In this document: positions 56,432-64,000 of the stretch, one piece after another | Layout of the letters: the number at the start of each line of letters is the position of its first letter | Position numbering within the stretch: position 1 is the stretch's first letter | Assembly: GCF_030651915.1 (NCBI RefSeq) | Contig: NZ_JAUSBV010000004.1 | Coordinates: forward strand, 88,305 to 152,304 | Length of the DNA stretch: 64,000 nt | From: Parvibaculum sp. | Lineage (GTDB): Bacteria > Pseudomonadota > Alphaproteobacteria > Parvibaculales > Parvibaculaceae | Direction: 5' to 3' | The notes under the pieces: model-generated | What the model saw: the letters and a program-made list of their open reading frames with translations, nothing else | Database searches by the model: none | What the model was told of the DNA's origin: nothing | Translations under genes and position numbers: made by a program

Positions 56432-57214
56432 TTAGCGACCGGTAATACGATAGGCGATGAGCCCCGCATACTCCTTGATCGCGGTATTGACCAGCGCGAG
56501 GTTGCGCGGCAGGTCCCAGCCAATACCGTCCGCGAAACGGCCGGTCCTGTAATCGACAGGATAGGCGACTATTTCGGGCCAGCCGGCCGCCTCGAAGCTG
56601 CGCATGGCGCGGGGCATGTGAAAGGCGCTGGTGATCAGCACCCATGTTTCGTCGACGCCCGGCGCAGCGAGTTCGAAACTGTGGCGGGCATTCTCGGCCG
56701 TATTGCGCGACCGGCTCTCGAACAGAAGGCGCGACGACGGCAACCCTTGATCGATGAAGAACTGCCGCGCGACGGCGGCTTCGGAATACGCGCTGCCGGC
56801 GACGTCGCGCAGGGCCCCGCTGCCGCCGGCGAAGAGGATCCGGGCTTGCGGGTAGCGCCGGGCCAATACGACGGCGCTGGTCAGGCGTTCGGCGCTTTCG
56901 TTGAGTTGTGTCTGACCCCAAAGCGACGTCTTGCGCGCATCCTCTGCGCCGCCGAGAACGACGATGCCGTCGACCCGCTCCAGCACCGGCGCTGGCGGGA
57001 ATTGTGTTTCGAGTGGCCGCAGCAGCAAATCGCCAACCGGCAGCACCGCGAGCAGAACAAGAAGGGCAAGCGAACCACCAAGTGTCGCGCGGGCGCTTCG
57101 CATCCAGCCGCGAAGCATGGCGACCAAGGTCAGACAGAGCGCCAAAACGATCCATGTCTCGGGCCGGATTGCCAAGCCGACCAATTTCGCACCGATGAAG
57201 AACAATGTGTCCAT
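56432..57214 (-). CDS. YdcF/ElyC/SanA-like envelope protein (DUF218)
   Basis: The 260-residue protein has two N-terminal membrane helices and a DUF218 domain with GIVVLGGAEDARK, LFAGGSGAL, FESRSRNTAENARHS and ITSAFHMPRAMRSFEAAGW. This family includes ElyC and SanA, which affect peptidoglycan and the lipid carrier in the envelope, but the enzyme activity is uncertain. It lies five bases after the GT4 gene on the same strand. Confidence 0.83.
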   Translation of the reverse strand: MDTLFFIGAKLVGLAIRPETWIVLALCLTLVAMLRGWMRSARATLGGSLALLVLLAVLPVGDLLLRPLETQFPPAPVLERVDGIVVLGGAEDARKTSLWGQTQLNESAERLTSAVVLARRYPQARILFAGGSGALRDVAGSAYSEAAVARQFFIDQGLPSSRLLFESRSRNTAENARHSFELAAPGVDETWVLITSAFHMPRAMRSFEAAGWPEIVAYPVDYRTGRFADGIGWDLPRNLALVNTAIKEYAGLIAYRITGR

Positions 57215-57219
57215 CGGCG

Positions 57220-58335
57220 TCAGCCTCCTTCGAGAACGTCTTGCAAGGCCTTGCGATAGGCGGCGACAACGATTTCCTGATCGAACTCGCGCTCCATCTT
57301 TCGGCGCCCGGCCAGCCCCATGATCTCACGCTGACCGATTGGGAGCGCTACAAACCGCTGGCACGCCGCAGCAAGGCTTTCGCCGCTCCGCGCCGCGCAA
57401 AGAAAACCGGTGACACCATCCTCGACGACGGCACGGCAACCTGGAACATCGGTGGCGATCGTCGGGCGCGCCATGGCGGCGGCTTCGATCAGCGTGCGCG
57501 GTGCGCCTTCGCGATAGGAGGGAAGAACGACGCAATCGGCCTCGGCAATAAACGGGCGCACATCATCCGTTTCGCCGAGATACTCGATCGCTCCCTCGGC
57601 GCCCCACGCCTCGACTGTTTTCAGGTCGATGGCCGTACGATTTTCGGCACCGGGCGGGCCAAGCAACTGGAACCGGGCGCGTGGCATAGTCGATTTCAGT
57701 AGGCGCGCTGCTTCAACATATTCGACAACGCCCTTGTCGTGCAGCAATCGCGCAATCATCAGGAACACCGGCCCGTCGGCGCGCTCCGAAAACGGACCGG
57801 CAGAAAAATGTGCGAGATCGATCCCCGATCCCGGCAGAAGTCGCGCCTGACTTTCCCTGACGAGTTTCCGATCGAGAAAAAGGGCGAGATCGTCCTCGTT
57901 CTGAAAGAACACGACGGGAAGATCGCGAAAGGCGTAGCGGTAGAGCATCTCGGCAACACGTTGCAGCGTCCCGCCGGACAGGAACGCCGTTCCGAGCCCG
58001 GTGACGTTCGGAATGAACGGCACCCCGGCTCGCCGCGCGGCGATGGCGCCGAATATGTTGTTCTTGATTGTGTAGCCAAGGACGGCATCGGGCTGTTCGG
58101 TGCGAATGACATTCTTCAAACGCCTCGCGAGCATCGGGTCTCGAAACGGATTCAAACCCTTTGCATTCATGGCCAGCGGAACGAAGCGGCAGCCCGCAGC
58201 TTCGATATCTGCGACACTATCGTCGGGCGGAGCGAGAACCGTGACGCAATGTCCATCGGCGACAAAAGCCGCAACCAGCGGACGGCGGAAGTTCGAGATA
58301 TTCCATGCCGCATTGACGGTCATCAGGATATGCAT
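57220..58335 (-). CDS. Glycosyltransferase family 4
   Basis: The 371-residue GT-B enzyme has the N-terminal domain MHILMTVNAAWNISNFRRPL and LGYTIKNNIFGAIAAR. The C-terminal donor domain has FLMIARLLHDKGVVEYVEAA and the E-x7-E segment PSYREGAPRTLIEAAAMARP. It resembles GT4 enzymes such as those that add N-acetylgalactosamine or similar sugars to a lipid-linked acceptor. The donor is unknown. The gene is compact in a minus-strand block that begins with the methyltransferase genes. Confidence 0.87.
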   Translation of the reverse strand: MHILMTVNAAWNISNFRRPLVAAFVADGHCVTVLAPPDDSVADIEAAGCRFVPLAMNAKGLNPFRDPMLARRLKNVIRTEQPDAVLGYTIKNNIFGAIAARRAGVPFIPNVTGLGTAFLSGGTLQRVAEMLYRYAFRDLPVVFFQNEDDLALFLDRKLVRESQARLLPGSGIDLAHFSAGPFSERADGPVFLMIARLLHDKGVVEYVEAARLLKSTMPRARFQLLGPPGAENRTAIDLKTVEAWGAEGAIEYLGETDDVRPFIAEADCVVLPSYREGAPRTLIEAAAMARPTIATDVPGCRAVVEDGVTGFLCAARSGESLAAACQRFVALPIGQREIMGLAGRRKMEREFDQEIVVAAYRKALQDVLEGG

Positions 58336-58375
58336 CGAGACCTTGGCGATTCACACTGCGGAAAAGACGCCGTCG

Positions 58376-59446
58376 TCATAGGAAGTAGAATGAATCCGAG
58401 GGAAAGCCGAAAATCCATGTCCGATAGGGCAGATAGCACGAATTGAAGTGCCACGACATGAACGTCCACACCACGAACGTCAAGGCAAGTGCGAGATAAG
58501 GCGCCGCCTGTAATAGCCGATTCTGCTGGCCCGGAAAAAGATAGGGGAGTCGGGCGAGGATTATCGTCTGGATTGGAACCAGATAATAGCCGTAACGATC
58601 GGCGATCACGGTCGAGACGAAAACGAGCGGAAAGATTGTCAGCATCATTAAAGATCCGATACTGACGAGCCGATAGTCCCTGGGATACAGGCGCGCCCAA
58701 TGTCGAGCCGCCAGAAGAACGAAGAAGATACCGGTGACGAGCAACAAGCCGAGCCGAAACAACGCACCGACGGCGTCGACGCCGCTACCGACATAGCGTC
58801 CGATCGCCAGCTCGGCGCCGCTCCCGAGCAAGAGCGCAAAAACGCCGGGAATTGCAAGAATACCGGCGGCCACAAGACGTCGCGTTGTGTATCGGCCGCC
58901 AACCAGCGGCGCAAGTAACAGGAAGACGATCGCGCTTGTATGAAAAAGGCTGGCGATAACCGTCCAGAAGAGGAACGCTGCTAAACGCCTGTCGAGAAAG
59001 GCGGCGAAAGCGAACCCCATGATCCCGATTGCGGCAGCCTGACGAATGCCCGACATCGGCATATTGATGATCAGAATGGGAAAGAGCAGGATCAGGAAGC
59101 TGAGCGGGTCCGGTTGCCGTTTTGCGAGAGCATGCATGCCTGCAAAAAACAAAGCCGATGAGATAACGTTTAGCCACGGATACGGCAGATCAAATCCGTT
59201 GAGCAGACCGATGATTCCAATCCAGAGCGGATCTTGTACATCGAGAATTTCGCCGCCAGTCGTGGAGCTGAAAAGTCGATACTGATGTAGATAGCCCCAC
59301 CAGTCGCAACCAACCTCGAATCGGAACGCGGAAAACAGGAACAATCCAAGAAGAACGGGAAAATAGAGCTGGTGTTGCAGCGTGGAATTCCCGATCGCCC
59401 GGTAGCCGACAAGGAAGAGAGCGCCCATGATCACGACATACAACAT
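58376..59446 (-). CDS. EpsG-like O-antigen/exopolysaccharide polymerase
   Basis: The 356-residue protein has about ten membrane helices and the EpsG-type segments FSAFRFEVGCDWWGYLHQY and IRQAAAIGIMGFAF, with charged residues in the loops between them. EpsG/Wzy-like proteins join undecaprenyl-linked repeat units in the periplasm. Lower G+C than the upstream genes and its place between two GT genes support a role in the same polymer. The start has a weak ribosome-binding site and lies four bases after the previous stop. Confidence 0.8.
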   Translation of the reverse strand: MLYVVIMGALFLVGYRAIGNSTLQHQLYFPVLLGLFLFSAFRFEVGCDWWGYLHQYRLFSSTTGGEILDVQDPLWIGIIGLLNGFDLPYPWLNVISSALFFAGMHALAKRQPDPLSFLILLFPILIINMPMSGIRQAAAIGIMGFAFAAFLDRRLAAFLFWTVIASLFHTSAIVFLLLAPLVGGRYTTRRLVAAGILAIPGVFALLLGSGAELAIGRYVGSGVDAVGALFRLGLLLVTGIFFVLLAARHWARLYPRDYRLVSIGSLMMLTIFPLVFVSTVIADRYGYYLVPIQTIILARLPYLFPGQQNRLLQAAPYLALALTFVVWTFMSWHFNSCYLPYRTWIFGFPSDSFYFL

Positions 59447-59449
59447 GGC

Positions 59450-60529
59450 TTAGGGACGCCCCCTCTCCGCGATCTTGCACAGCATCTCGGCCACCTTTGG
59501 GCCCCATTTCTGTAGGGAATAGTGTTCCTCGATCTTGCGGCGCCCGGCGGCTCCCATACGTCGTCTCAGTTCCGGGTCACTCAAAAGTATCGTCAATGCT
59601 TGGCGCCACTCGGCCTCCGTTGTCGCCAGGAATCCATTGACGCCATGCTCGACAATCTCGCAGTTCACACCGACCGGAGAGGCAATGACGGGAAGGCCAC
59701 ATGCCATATACTGAATCAATTTGTAGCCGCACTTGCCGCGCGTCCAGGGTGTGTCCGGGAGTGGCATGACGCCGATGGTCATCTCGTGCAGATCACGCAG
59801 TTCCGCCTGCTCATTCCACTTCCGGTACTCAAGGTCGGGCAATTCTGGAATCTGCTCGCCGGACCCAACAACGAGAACCCGGCCCGAGAACTCTCCAACC
59901 GCCTCCCTGAGGCCCTTCAGATGCGGCTCGACAAATTTCCATGTTGACGGCGAACCGATCCAACCCACGACCGGCCGCGCGCCTTCTTTGGCGGGCGTTG
60001 CTGGACAGTACGCTTCAATGTCGACAACCGTCGGGACGATTGTCGAATTTTGATTGTACTGACGCGCCCAATCCAGGAGATAGGCATTGCCACACATGTT
60101 CAGATGCGCACGCCGGACGACGGGCCCAAGTTTCTCGGACAACACCAACCTGACCGGCTTGTATCTGTGGAGGTCGTAGTTGTGGAAAACCGCATCATCA
60201 AGATCATAGATCAGCGGGATATTTCTCAAAGTCGGAAGGAGCTCGAACACTGAGGGAAGGAACGGAAACGTTTCGTAGTGAAGCCAGATTGCGTCGCAGT
60301 CCTTATACGTTAAAAGTACTCTAAGGCGATTTATATAGCTCGATAATACAACTTTCGAACTTGGTCTTTCGTTGGAGAATATGCTTTTCAGGTATGCATT
60401 GGGGAACAACGGAGATATGCAAAGATCCAGCCCGCATACTTTCAGGTATGGTTTATACTGAACAAATCTTTGTCGAGTGCTGGCGGCGAGGTCACCGTAT
60501 TTGGTGAGCGCAAGAATCTTTCGAGACAT
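59450..60529 (-). CDS. Glycosyltransferase family 4 (GT-B fold)
   Basis: The 359-residue protein starts KILALTKYGDLAASTRQRF, typical of a GT4-like subgroup with the pattern LALxxYGxxxASSRxRF. The acceptor domain has LIYDLDDAVF and the donor domain has VGWIGSPSTWKF, PWTRGKCGYKLIQYMACGLP and VNGFLATTEAEW. It probably adds a sugar to a lipid-linked chain. DNA is AT-rich for this genome. A decayed N-terminal copy of a similar gene lies 830 bases upstream (61360-61557). Confidence 0.84.
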   Translation of the reverse strand: MSRKILALTKYGDLAASTRQRFVQYKPYLKVCGLDLCISPLFPNAYLKSIFSNERPSSKVVLSSYINRLRVLLTYKDCDAIWLHYETFPFLPSVFELLPTLRNIPLIYDLDDAVFHNYDLHRYKPVRLVLSEKLGPVVRRAHLNMCGNAYLLDWARQYNQNSTIVPTVVDIEAYCPATPAKEGARPVVGWIGSPSTWKFVEPHLKGLREAVGEFSGRVLVVGSGEQIPELPDLEYRKWNEQAELRDLHEMTIGVMPLPDTPWTRGKCGYKLIQYMACGLPVIASPVGVNCEIVEHGVNGFLATTEAEWRQALTILLSDPELRRRMGAAGRRKIEEHYSLQKWGPKVAEMLCKIAERGRP

Positions 60530-60548
60530 AATGGATAAATTCGCACTT

Positions 60549-61355
60549 CTACTCTGGAGTGACGCCCATGACGGCGATACGAAGTCTGAAGTGAATATCG
60601 GAGCTGAAAGCCGCCATCATTCTTGGGTTTGAACCAAAAACTTTTTGTATCTGACGTTCGACACAAATGGAAAATTTCGGAGCGATACGGTTCAGAGGTG
60701 TGAACGTCTGGTTCTGGTAGTTGACTTCAACGATCTCCCCATGCGGAGAGAGCAACGATCTCATCTCACTTTCGCATAGCGTTGTCCTGTCAAAAGTCTG
60801 CGATGCCACATAACGATTGGACCAATCTCGATTTAGTCGCTTTGACATCTTCAGCGCACTCGCGATCAGTCGCTGGAGCCTGGACTCGACACTGCGGCTG
60901 TTTGTGAACGTTATGGACAGTTCCGCGTCACGATCCGCCAGCTCCTGAATTCGACGCAGCGCTTCCTGTATATCCGGGATGCTCATATAGGTCGTCACGC
61001 CCAGCATAAAAAATTGTTCGATTGTTCCGTCGAGGGGACTCAGAGCCGAGGCGCTCACCGTACCTACAATCCTACGGTCTTCCGGTATGCTTGAATTGTT
61101 CAGCATGGAACTGGAGATATCGACGGCCCAAAAATCGTCGAACGATATTTTTTTGTCGATCAGATAATTATAAAGCTGACCGGTGCCGGCGCCAATGTCG
61201 AGCACGATACCCATCGGCTGTCTCGCATTTTGCACGGCGGCCTTCAGACGCTCCTCAAAAAAATGCGCCAGAAAGCTGTTTTTCTGTTTGTCATACTTGA
61301 AGTTGTACGTGCTCGCTATGCTGTTGAAGAAATCCGCAACGGTGCTTCGGGTCAT
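60549..61355 (-). CDS. Class I SAM-dependent methyltransferase (MT1)
   Basis: The 268-residue protein from the ATG at 61355 has motif I VLDIGAGTGQLYNYL, motif II-like FWAVDISSSML, and MLGVTTYMSIPDIQEAL. It may methylate a sugar of the repeat unit or a chain end. The in-frame extension upstream (to 61655) crosses the gap and part of the next gene, so 61355 is the supported start. A 69-base piece of a close relative, with about 90 percent identity over 50 bases, lies at 62704-62772. Confidence 0.78.
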   Translation of the reverse strand: MTRSTVADFFNSIASTYNFKYDKQKNSFLAHFFEERLKAAVQNARQPMGIVLDIGAGTGQLYNYLIDKKISFDDFWAVDISSSMLNNSSIPEDRRIVGTVSASALSPLDGTIEQFFMLGVTTYMSIPDIQEALRRIQELADRDAELSITFTNSRSVESRLQRLIASALKMSKRLNRDWSNRYVASQTFDRTTLCESEMRSLLSPHGEIVEVNYQNQTFTPLNRIAPKFSICVERQIQKVFGSNPRMMAAFSSDIHFRLRIAVMGVTPE

Positions 61356-61359
61356 TGAA

Positions 61360-61557
61360 CTACTCGCAGTTGTGAGATTTGACAGCAAACCCGTAGAACG
61401 GAATCGGATCGGTGTCATAGAAACTCTTGTGCCCGGAACCCGCGGCACTCGGGCCACTTCCCGCCTCGACCGAAAGTGGAAACGGCAAGAACCGCCATCG
61501 CTTACTCGCAGCCGTGTCGCTGTTCTTTTCGAGAGCAAATATTTTTGGGGAAGCCAC
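61360..61557 (-). pseudogene. Decayed N-terminal remnant of a GT4 glycosyltransferase
   Basis: A 65-codon frame from the GTG at 61557 to a stop four bases before MT1 begins KIFALEKNSDTAASKRWRF. This lines up with KILALTKYGDLAASTRQRF at the start of the intact GT4 gene at 60529. The next residues (LPFPLSVEAG) still fit the family, and after that the similarity fades. GGAGG lies eight bases before the GTG, so it may still be translated. It is best read as the stump of a lost glycosyltransferase between the two methyltransferase genes. A genuine small protein cannot be excluded. Confidence 0.45.
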
Positions 61558-61573
61558 CAGGCGAACCTCCGGG

Positions 61574-62506
61574 TCAGTCGATGTCCGGCTTGATCATCCA
61601 CGCTTTGAGCGTGTCTCCGGTGCCGGTGATCGTCAACGCTGCATTCACCAGCCACTTCGCCGCCCGCAAGCTGTACGACCCTGAGATTCTCGACCGCAGC
61701 TCGTTGGACTCTTGAACCCGCACCGAACCGCTTGTGAGCTGACGCGGCGCCCCTGATCCGCAGCTCAAGACTGCTTTCAACCGTCCGAGATCGAGCCCGG
61801 TTGTTTCCGTCTTGAGGATTTCCAGGCCCGCCGACGTCCCGAGATTGGCGACAGACCGGCTTGTGTAGAAGCTGATATGTTCCGGATAGGCGATCATCCT
61901 GAACTCCTGTCCTTCGAGATAGCGCAGCACCGAATTGAAATTAGGCGTCGTGAGGTAAAACAGCCCGCCTCCACGAAGCATTTCGGTGATCGTGGATATT
62001 TCCTCAAATCCGTTGTTGATGTGCTCGAACACTTCGAAAGAAGTGACCACATCAAACTTCAGGGGGCCGAAGGTTGCAGCTTTCAACGCTCCAGTCGAAA
62101 CGGAGATTTCCGCTGCTTCGCAAAGCGCAACGGCGGCAGGCGAATACTCTGTGCCATGGACCTCCCAGTCTCGCTTTTTCGCTTCGATCAGGAAATCTCC
62201 CTGTCCGCAACCCACGTCCAGAATACGATTGGTCTTTCGGTATTTCTCGAACTTGTCGAGAAGCCGGTTATAGCTCACGCGCGTGGGCGCGGGGCAATTT
62301 TTCCGAACGGAGTAGGCGTAGTTTGCGTAAAAGGCGTCAAGAACCTCGGCGGAGGGGATTCGCACGTCGAAGATAAAATGACAGCCGCCACAAACGAACA
62401 GGTTCTTCTCTTCGAATCCCGACAACGGACAGATGCTGCCCGATTGGCAGTTCGGACACCGCCGAAACCGGACCACGCCCTCGCTCGGTTCATTCTCGCC
62501 GTGCAT
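61574..62506 (-). CDS. Class I SAM-dependent methyltransferase with N-terminal zinc ribbon (MT2)
   Basis: The 310-residue protein begins with a zinc-ribbon-like arrangement (CPNCQSG, then C-GGC). A methyltransferase domain follows with ILDVGCGQGDFLIEAKKRDW, VTSFEVFEHINNGF and LYFLTTP-like FYLTTPNFNSVLRY. It probably methylates a sugar or lipid-linked intermediate. The upstream part of the frame overlaps the end of a short unidentified frame. A broken copy of its last 60 codons lies at 62794-62985. Confidence 0.8.
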   Translation of the reverse strand: MHGENEPSEGVVRFRRCPNCQSGSICPLSGFEEKNLFVCGGCHFIFDVRIPSAEVLDAFYANYAYSVRKNCPAPTRVSYNRLLDKFEKYRKTNRILDVGCGQGDFLIEAKKRDWEVHGTEYSPAAVALCEAAEISVSTGALKAATFGPLKFDVVTSFEVFEHINNGFEEISTITEMLRGGGLFYLTTPNFNSVLRYLEGQEFRMIAYPEHISFYTSRSVANLGTSAGLEILKTETTGLDLGRLKAVLSCGSGAPRQLTSGSVRVQESNELRSRISGSYSLRAAKWLVNAALTITGTGDTLKAWMIKPDID

Positions 62507-62702
62507 TCCACCTCCTGCTATGAACGGTCAGCACCGCCCTGATGGCTTTCCACACATTGCCCTTTCGAAGCCAGGACTTCAGAAGAATCGAGGAGATCCT
62601 GCGCCGCAGATAGGACATTTGCTGCGGTCCAATCCGATGCATGTTTTCAGCCGCGCGCAGCAAGCTCATATAGCCACTCTCGACCCCGTCCAGACATGCC
62701 AT
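62490..62702 (-). pseudogene. Short open frame of unclear origin before MT2
   Basis: A 70-codon frame (starting ACLDGVESGYMSLLRAAENM) ends 17 bases inside the MT2 start. It is basic, helical in appearance and has no recognised motif. It directly adjoins the MT1-like remnant, and VES-like residues might continue that similarity, so it may be the shifted tail of the same decayed gene. The evidence is weak. Confidence 0.25.
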
Positions 62703-62703
62703 C

Positions 62704-62772
62704 AAGGAATGGTCGGTTCAGCCTCACGATCCGTCGGCCCCTGAATTCGACGCAGCGCTTGCTGTATAGCCG
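62704..62772 (-). pseudogene. Fragment similar to the inside of MT1
   Basis: 62723-62772 matches 60928-60977 of the MT1 gene at about 45 of 50 bases, including an unbroken stretch of 21 bases. The minus-strand translation AIQQALRRIQGPTDRE aligns with MT1 DIQEALRRIQELADRD, and ends at an in-frame stop where MT1 continues SITF. Only an internal part of a former methyltransferase gene remains. Confidence 0.65.
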
Positions 62773-62793
62773 CATACTAGGTGATCTTCCGGA

Positions 62794-62985
62794 TCAGTGG
62801 TCCGGCTTGATCATCCACACTTTGAGTGAGTCTCCGGTGCCGGTGATCGTCAACACTGCATCACCAGCTACTTCGACATCTGCAGGCTATATGACCCCCA
62901 AGACTCTCGAATTCAGTTCATTGGGTTTTCAAACCCGTGCCGAGCCACACAAAGGGAGTCACGCACCCATTTCAGCCGAATGTTT
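62794..62985 (-). pseudogene. Broken C-terminal copy of MT2
   Basis: The minus strand at 62801-62910 aligns base by base with 61584-61690, the end of MT2. The translated tail TITGTGDSLKVWMIKPDH ends in a stop at the same place as MT2 (TGDTLKAWMIKPDID). Upstream, one base is deleted near 62860, a TGG codon has become TAG (62868-62870), and another codon is TGA (62929-62931). The copy is not functional. Beyond about 62985 similarity is lost. It lies next to the MT1-like fragment in the same order as the intact genes. Confidence 0.75.
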
Positions 62986-63040
62986 CGGCAAGGCTTCGGC
63001 ATAGGACTCGGTCATTCGAACTCCTAAGATCACAAATTGG
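62986..63040. other. Short non-coding spacer between gene remnants
   Basis: I see nothing that can be named in this piece. With the remnants on its left side it forms a roughly 530-base stretch (62507-63040) without an intact gene. Confidence 0.4.
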
Positions 63041-63877
63041 TCATCTATTTTTTCGCCGGCCGCCGTCATATCCATCCTGCGGAATGCCTATCAGATCGCC
63101 AGTGTAGTGTTTCAGAAGTTCGTGCCTGAAGAGAAGCATCCCCAAATATCGCGCTCCAGCAGGAGTTAAATGTCCACCATCGTGAGAAATCAACTCATTG
63201 CTCGAAGGTGTGAAGATAGGACAGGCGCCCGACTTGTCGCAAACAACGTCATGGACATCCACAAACATGGACTTTGGCAGAGATTCGCGCATTGCTTGAT
63301 TTATGCGCAGATGTTCGTCGCTGGAATGCAAAGAAAGTCCGGAAAGTTCGTCCTCAGACAGGCGAAGCAGTCTCCCTATCGAGAGGCGTCCATTACCAAA
63401 CTGCTTCCGACCCAGAACAAGAACTGTCTGGTCTTTTCGAAAGCCGAATTTCGCTATCCTATTCGACAATGAACTTACGGCGTGTTCTTGCCAGTTAAAC
63501 GCAAATATGATGATGTCTGCTTTCAATACTTGCCGCCTGATGCGCTCGTTTAGCAACTGGGATTGGCATTTTTTGAGGCCCATCTTTCCAATATCTCTGG
63601 AAAGGTCAGAAAGTTCCCATGCCATTTGGCAAGGACCGGAGACAAAAATCGCTGAAATCGCGTAGCCGGGAAAAGCTTTCGATTCACGAATGACGTTATA
63701 AAAGTCCTGCGAAAAGCTATCGCCAATTAGCAAGAGTTTCGGTCCGTGCGCCGGAAATGGTTTATCTCTTACCTCCTTGTCATAGCGGTGCATCACATAG
63801 TTGACCCGTTCACCGGAGGGTTCCTCGACAAGTACACGCTGATACTCAGGATAGAGGTCGACTAGGTTCTGTACTCA
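63041..63877 (-). pseudogene. C-terminal SGNH part of an OafA-like acyltransferase, cut by an insertion sequence
   Basis: About 275 codons are open to the right until the IS edge (in-frame stop at 63875-63877). The visible part is the SGNH domain that follows the ten-helix acyltransferase-3 domain in OafA-type O-acetyltransferases. It has LLLIGDSFSQDFYNVI, FAFNWQEHAV, DVHDVVCDKSGACPIF and DGGHLTPAGARYLG, the last with the Asp-His pair. The membrane domain is missing, separated by or lost with the IS. The remaining piece might be expressed from the GTG/ATG at 63796, but as an orphan domain without its donor it is probably inactive. Confidence 0.7.
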
Positions 63878-64000
63878 TAAAGGGATTCCGCTGACAGGCG
63901 AAGCGTGATTCACTTTCTCTCTCGGTTTTCTGGGAGGGAGAGATGGGACGGTTCGATCTGAGCGATGCGGAATGGGCTTTAATCAAGCCTTTGTTGCCGA
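63878..64000 (+). mobile_element. Left part of an IS5-type insertion sequence
   Basis: The element begins near AAGGGATTCCGCTGACAGGCG at about 63878-63881, deduced because the acyltransferase frame ends here and a transposase start follows 65 bases later. The terminal repeat can only be seen on this side and the right end lies outside the window, so family and exact edge are estimates. Confidence 0.7.
63943..64000 (+). CDS. IS5 family transposase, N-terminal fragment
   Basis: The frame from the ATG at 63943 reads MGRFDLSDAEWALIKPLLP, the common start of IS5-family (DDE) transposases. It runs off the window after 19 residues. GGGAGGGAGAG lies directly before the ATG. Without the rest, intactness cannot be judged. 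Confidence 0.85.
   Translation, partial: MGRFDLSDAEWALIKPLLP

Overview
The window is high-GC DNA with dense, short-spaced genes from an alphaproteobacterium. Gene content (a CYP153-type P450, an Anbu proteasome-like peptidase cluster, a MoxR/CoxE pair, SGNH/MBOAT genes) suggests a Parvibaculum-like member of the Hyphomicrobiales. This placement is inferred from families and was not tested by any search. Roughly the last 5.5 kb (58.4-64 kb) is visibly poorer in G+C and contains broken genes and an insertion sequence, as acquired surface-polysaccharide loci often do.

Layout. 0-1.7 kb: end of gltD, a strong terminator, and the azlCD amino-acid exporter. 1.7-5.9 kb (minus): an O-acylation operon with two SGNH proteins, an AlgI-like MBOAT and a small membrane protein. 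6.2-8.6 kb (minus): a MoxR ATPase and its VWA partner. 8.8-18.4 kb: a minus-strand regulator that joins a catalytically dead alpha/beta-hydrolase to a LuxR-type module faces a plus-strand operon of three exported or envelope-type proteins (OmpA/DUF4892, 504 aa, and a 1760-aa giant). 18.4-23.9 kb: a lipid or hydrocarbon catabolic group (CYP153-like P450, TetR regulator, bifunctional beta-oxidation enzyme, limonene-epoxide-hydrolase-like protein, GST). 23.9-27.9 kb (minus): the four-gene Anbu cluster. 28-38.4 kb: lytic transglycosylase and galactoside genes (GH42, GH4 alpha-galactosidase, galK, galT), with a PAP2-DUF368 fusion and an MHYT histidine kinase between them.

38.4-63.9 kb is a large polysaccharide region. 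It has a WbaP-like initiating transferase with a clean terminator, then a six-gene nonulosonate-like group (pseB, SpsF-like, methylase, RfbD-like, NeuB-like, GT2) that lacks the usual PseC/H/G steps. VanZ, manC and gmd lie on the minus strand. galU, rfbCBDA, ugd and a second initiating transferase lie on the plus strand. A minus-strand block follows with YdcF, two GT4 enzymes, an EpsG-like polymerase and two methyltransferases. The right end holds decayed copies of methyltransferase and glycosyltransferase genes, and an OafA-like acyltransferase cut by an IS5-type element that runs off the window.

The strongest novel leads are: (1) the PAP2-DUF368 fusion, which would join removal of the pyrophosphate end from undecaprenyl-PP with return of undecaprenyl-P across the membrane; (2) the pseudo-esterase-LuxR sensor divergent from the uncharacterised giant-protein operon; (3) the incomplete nonulosonate-like pathway.
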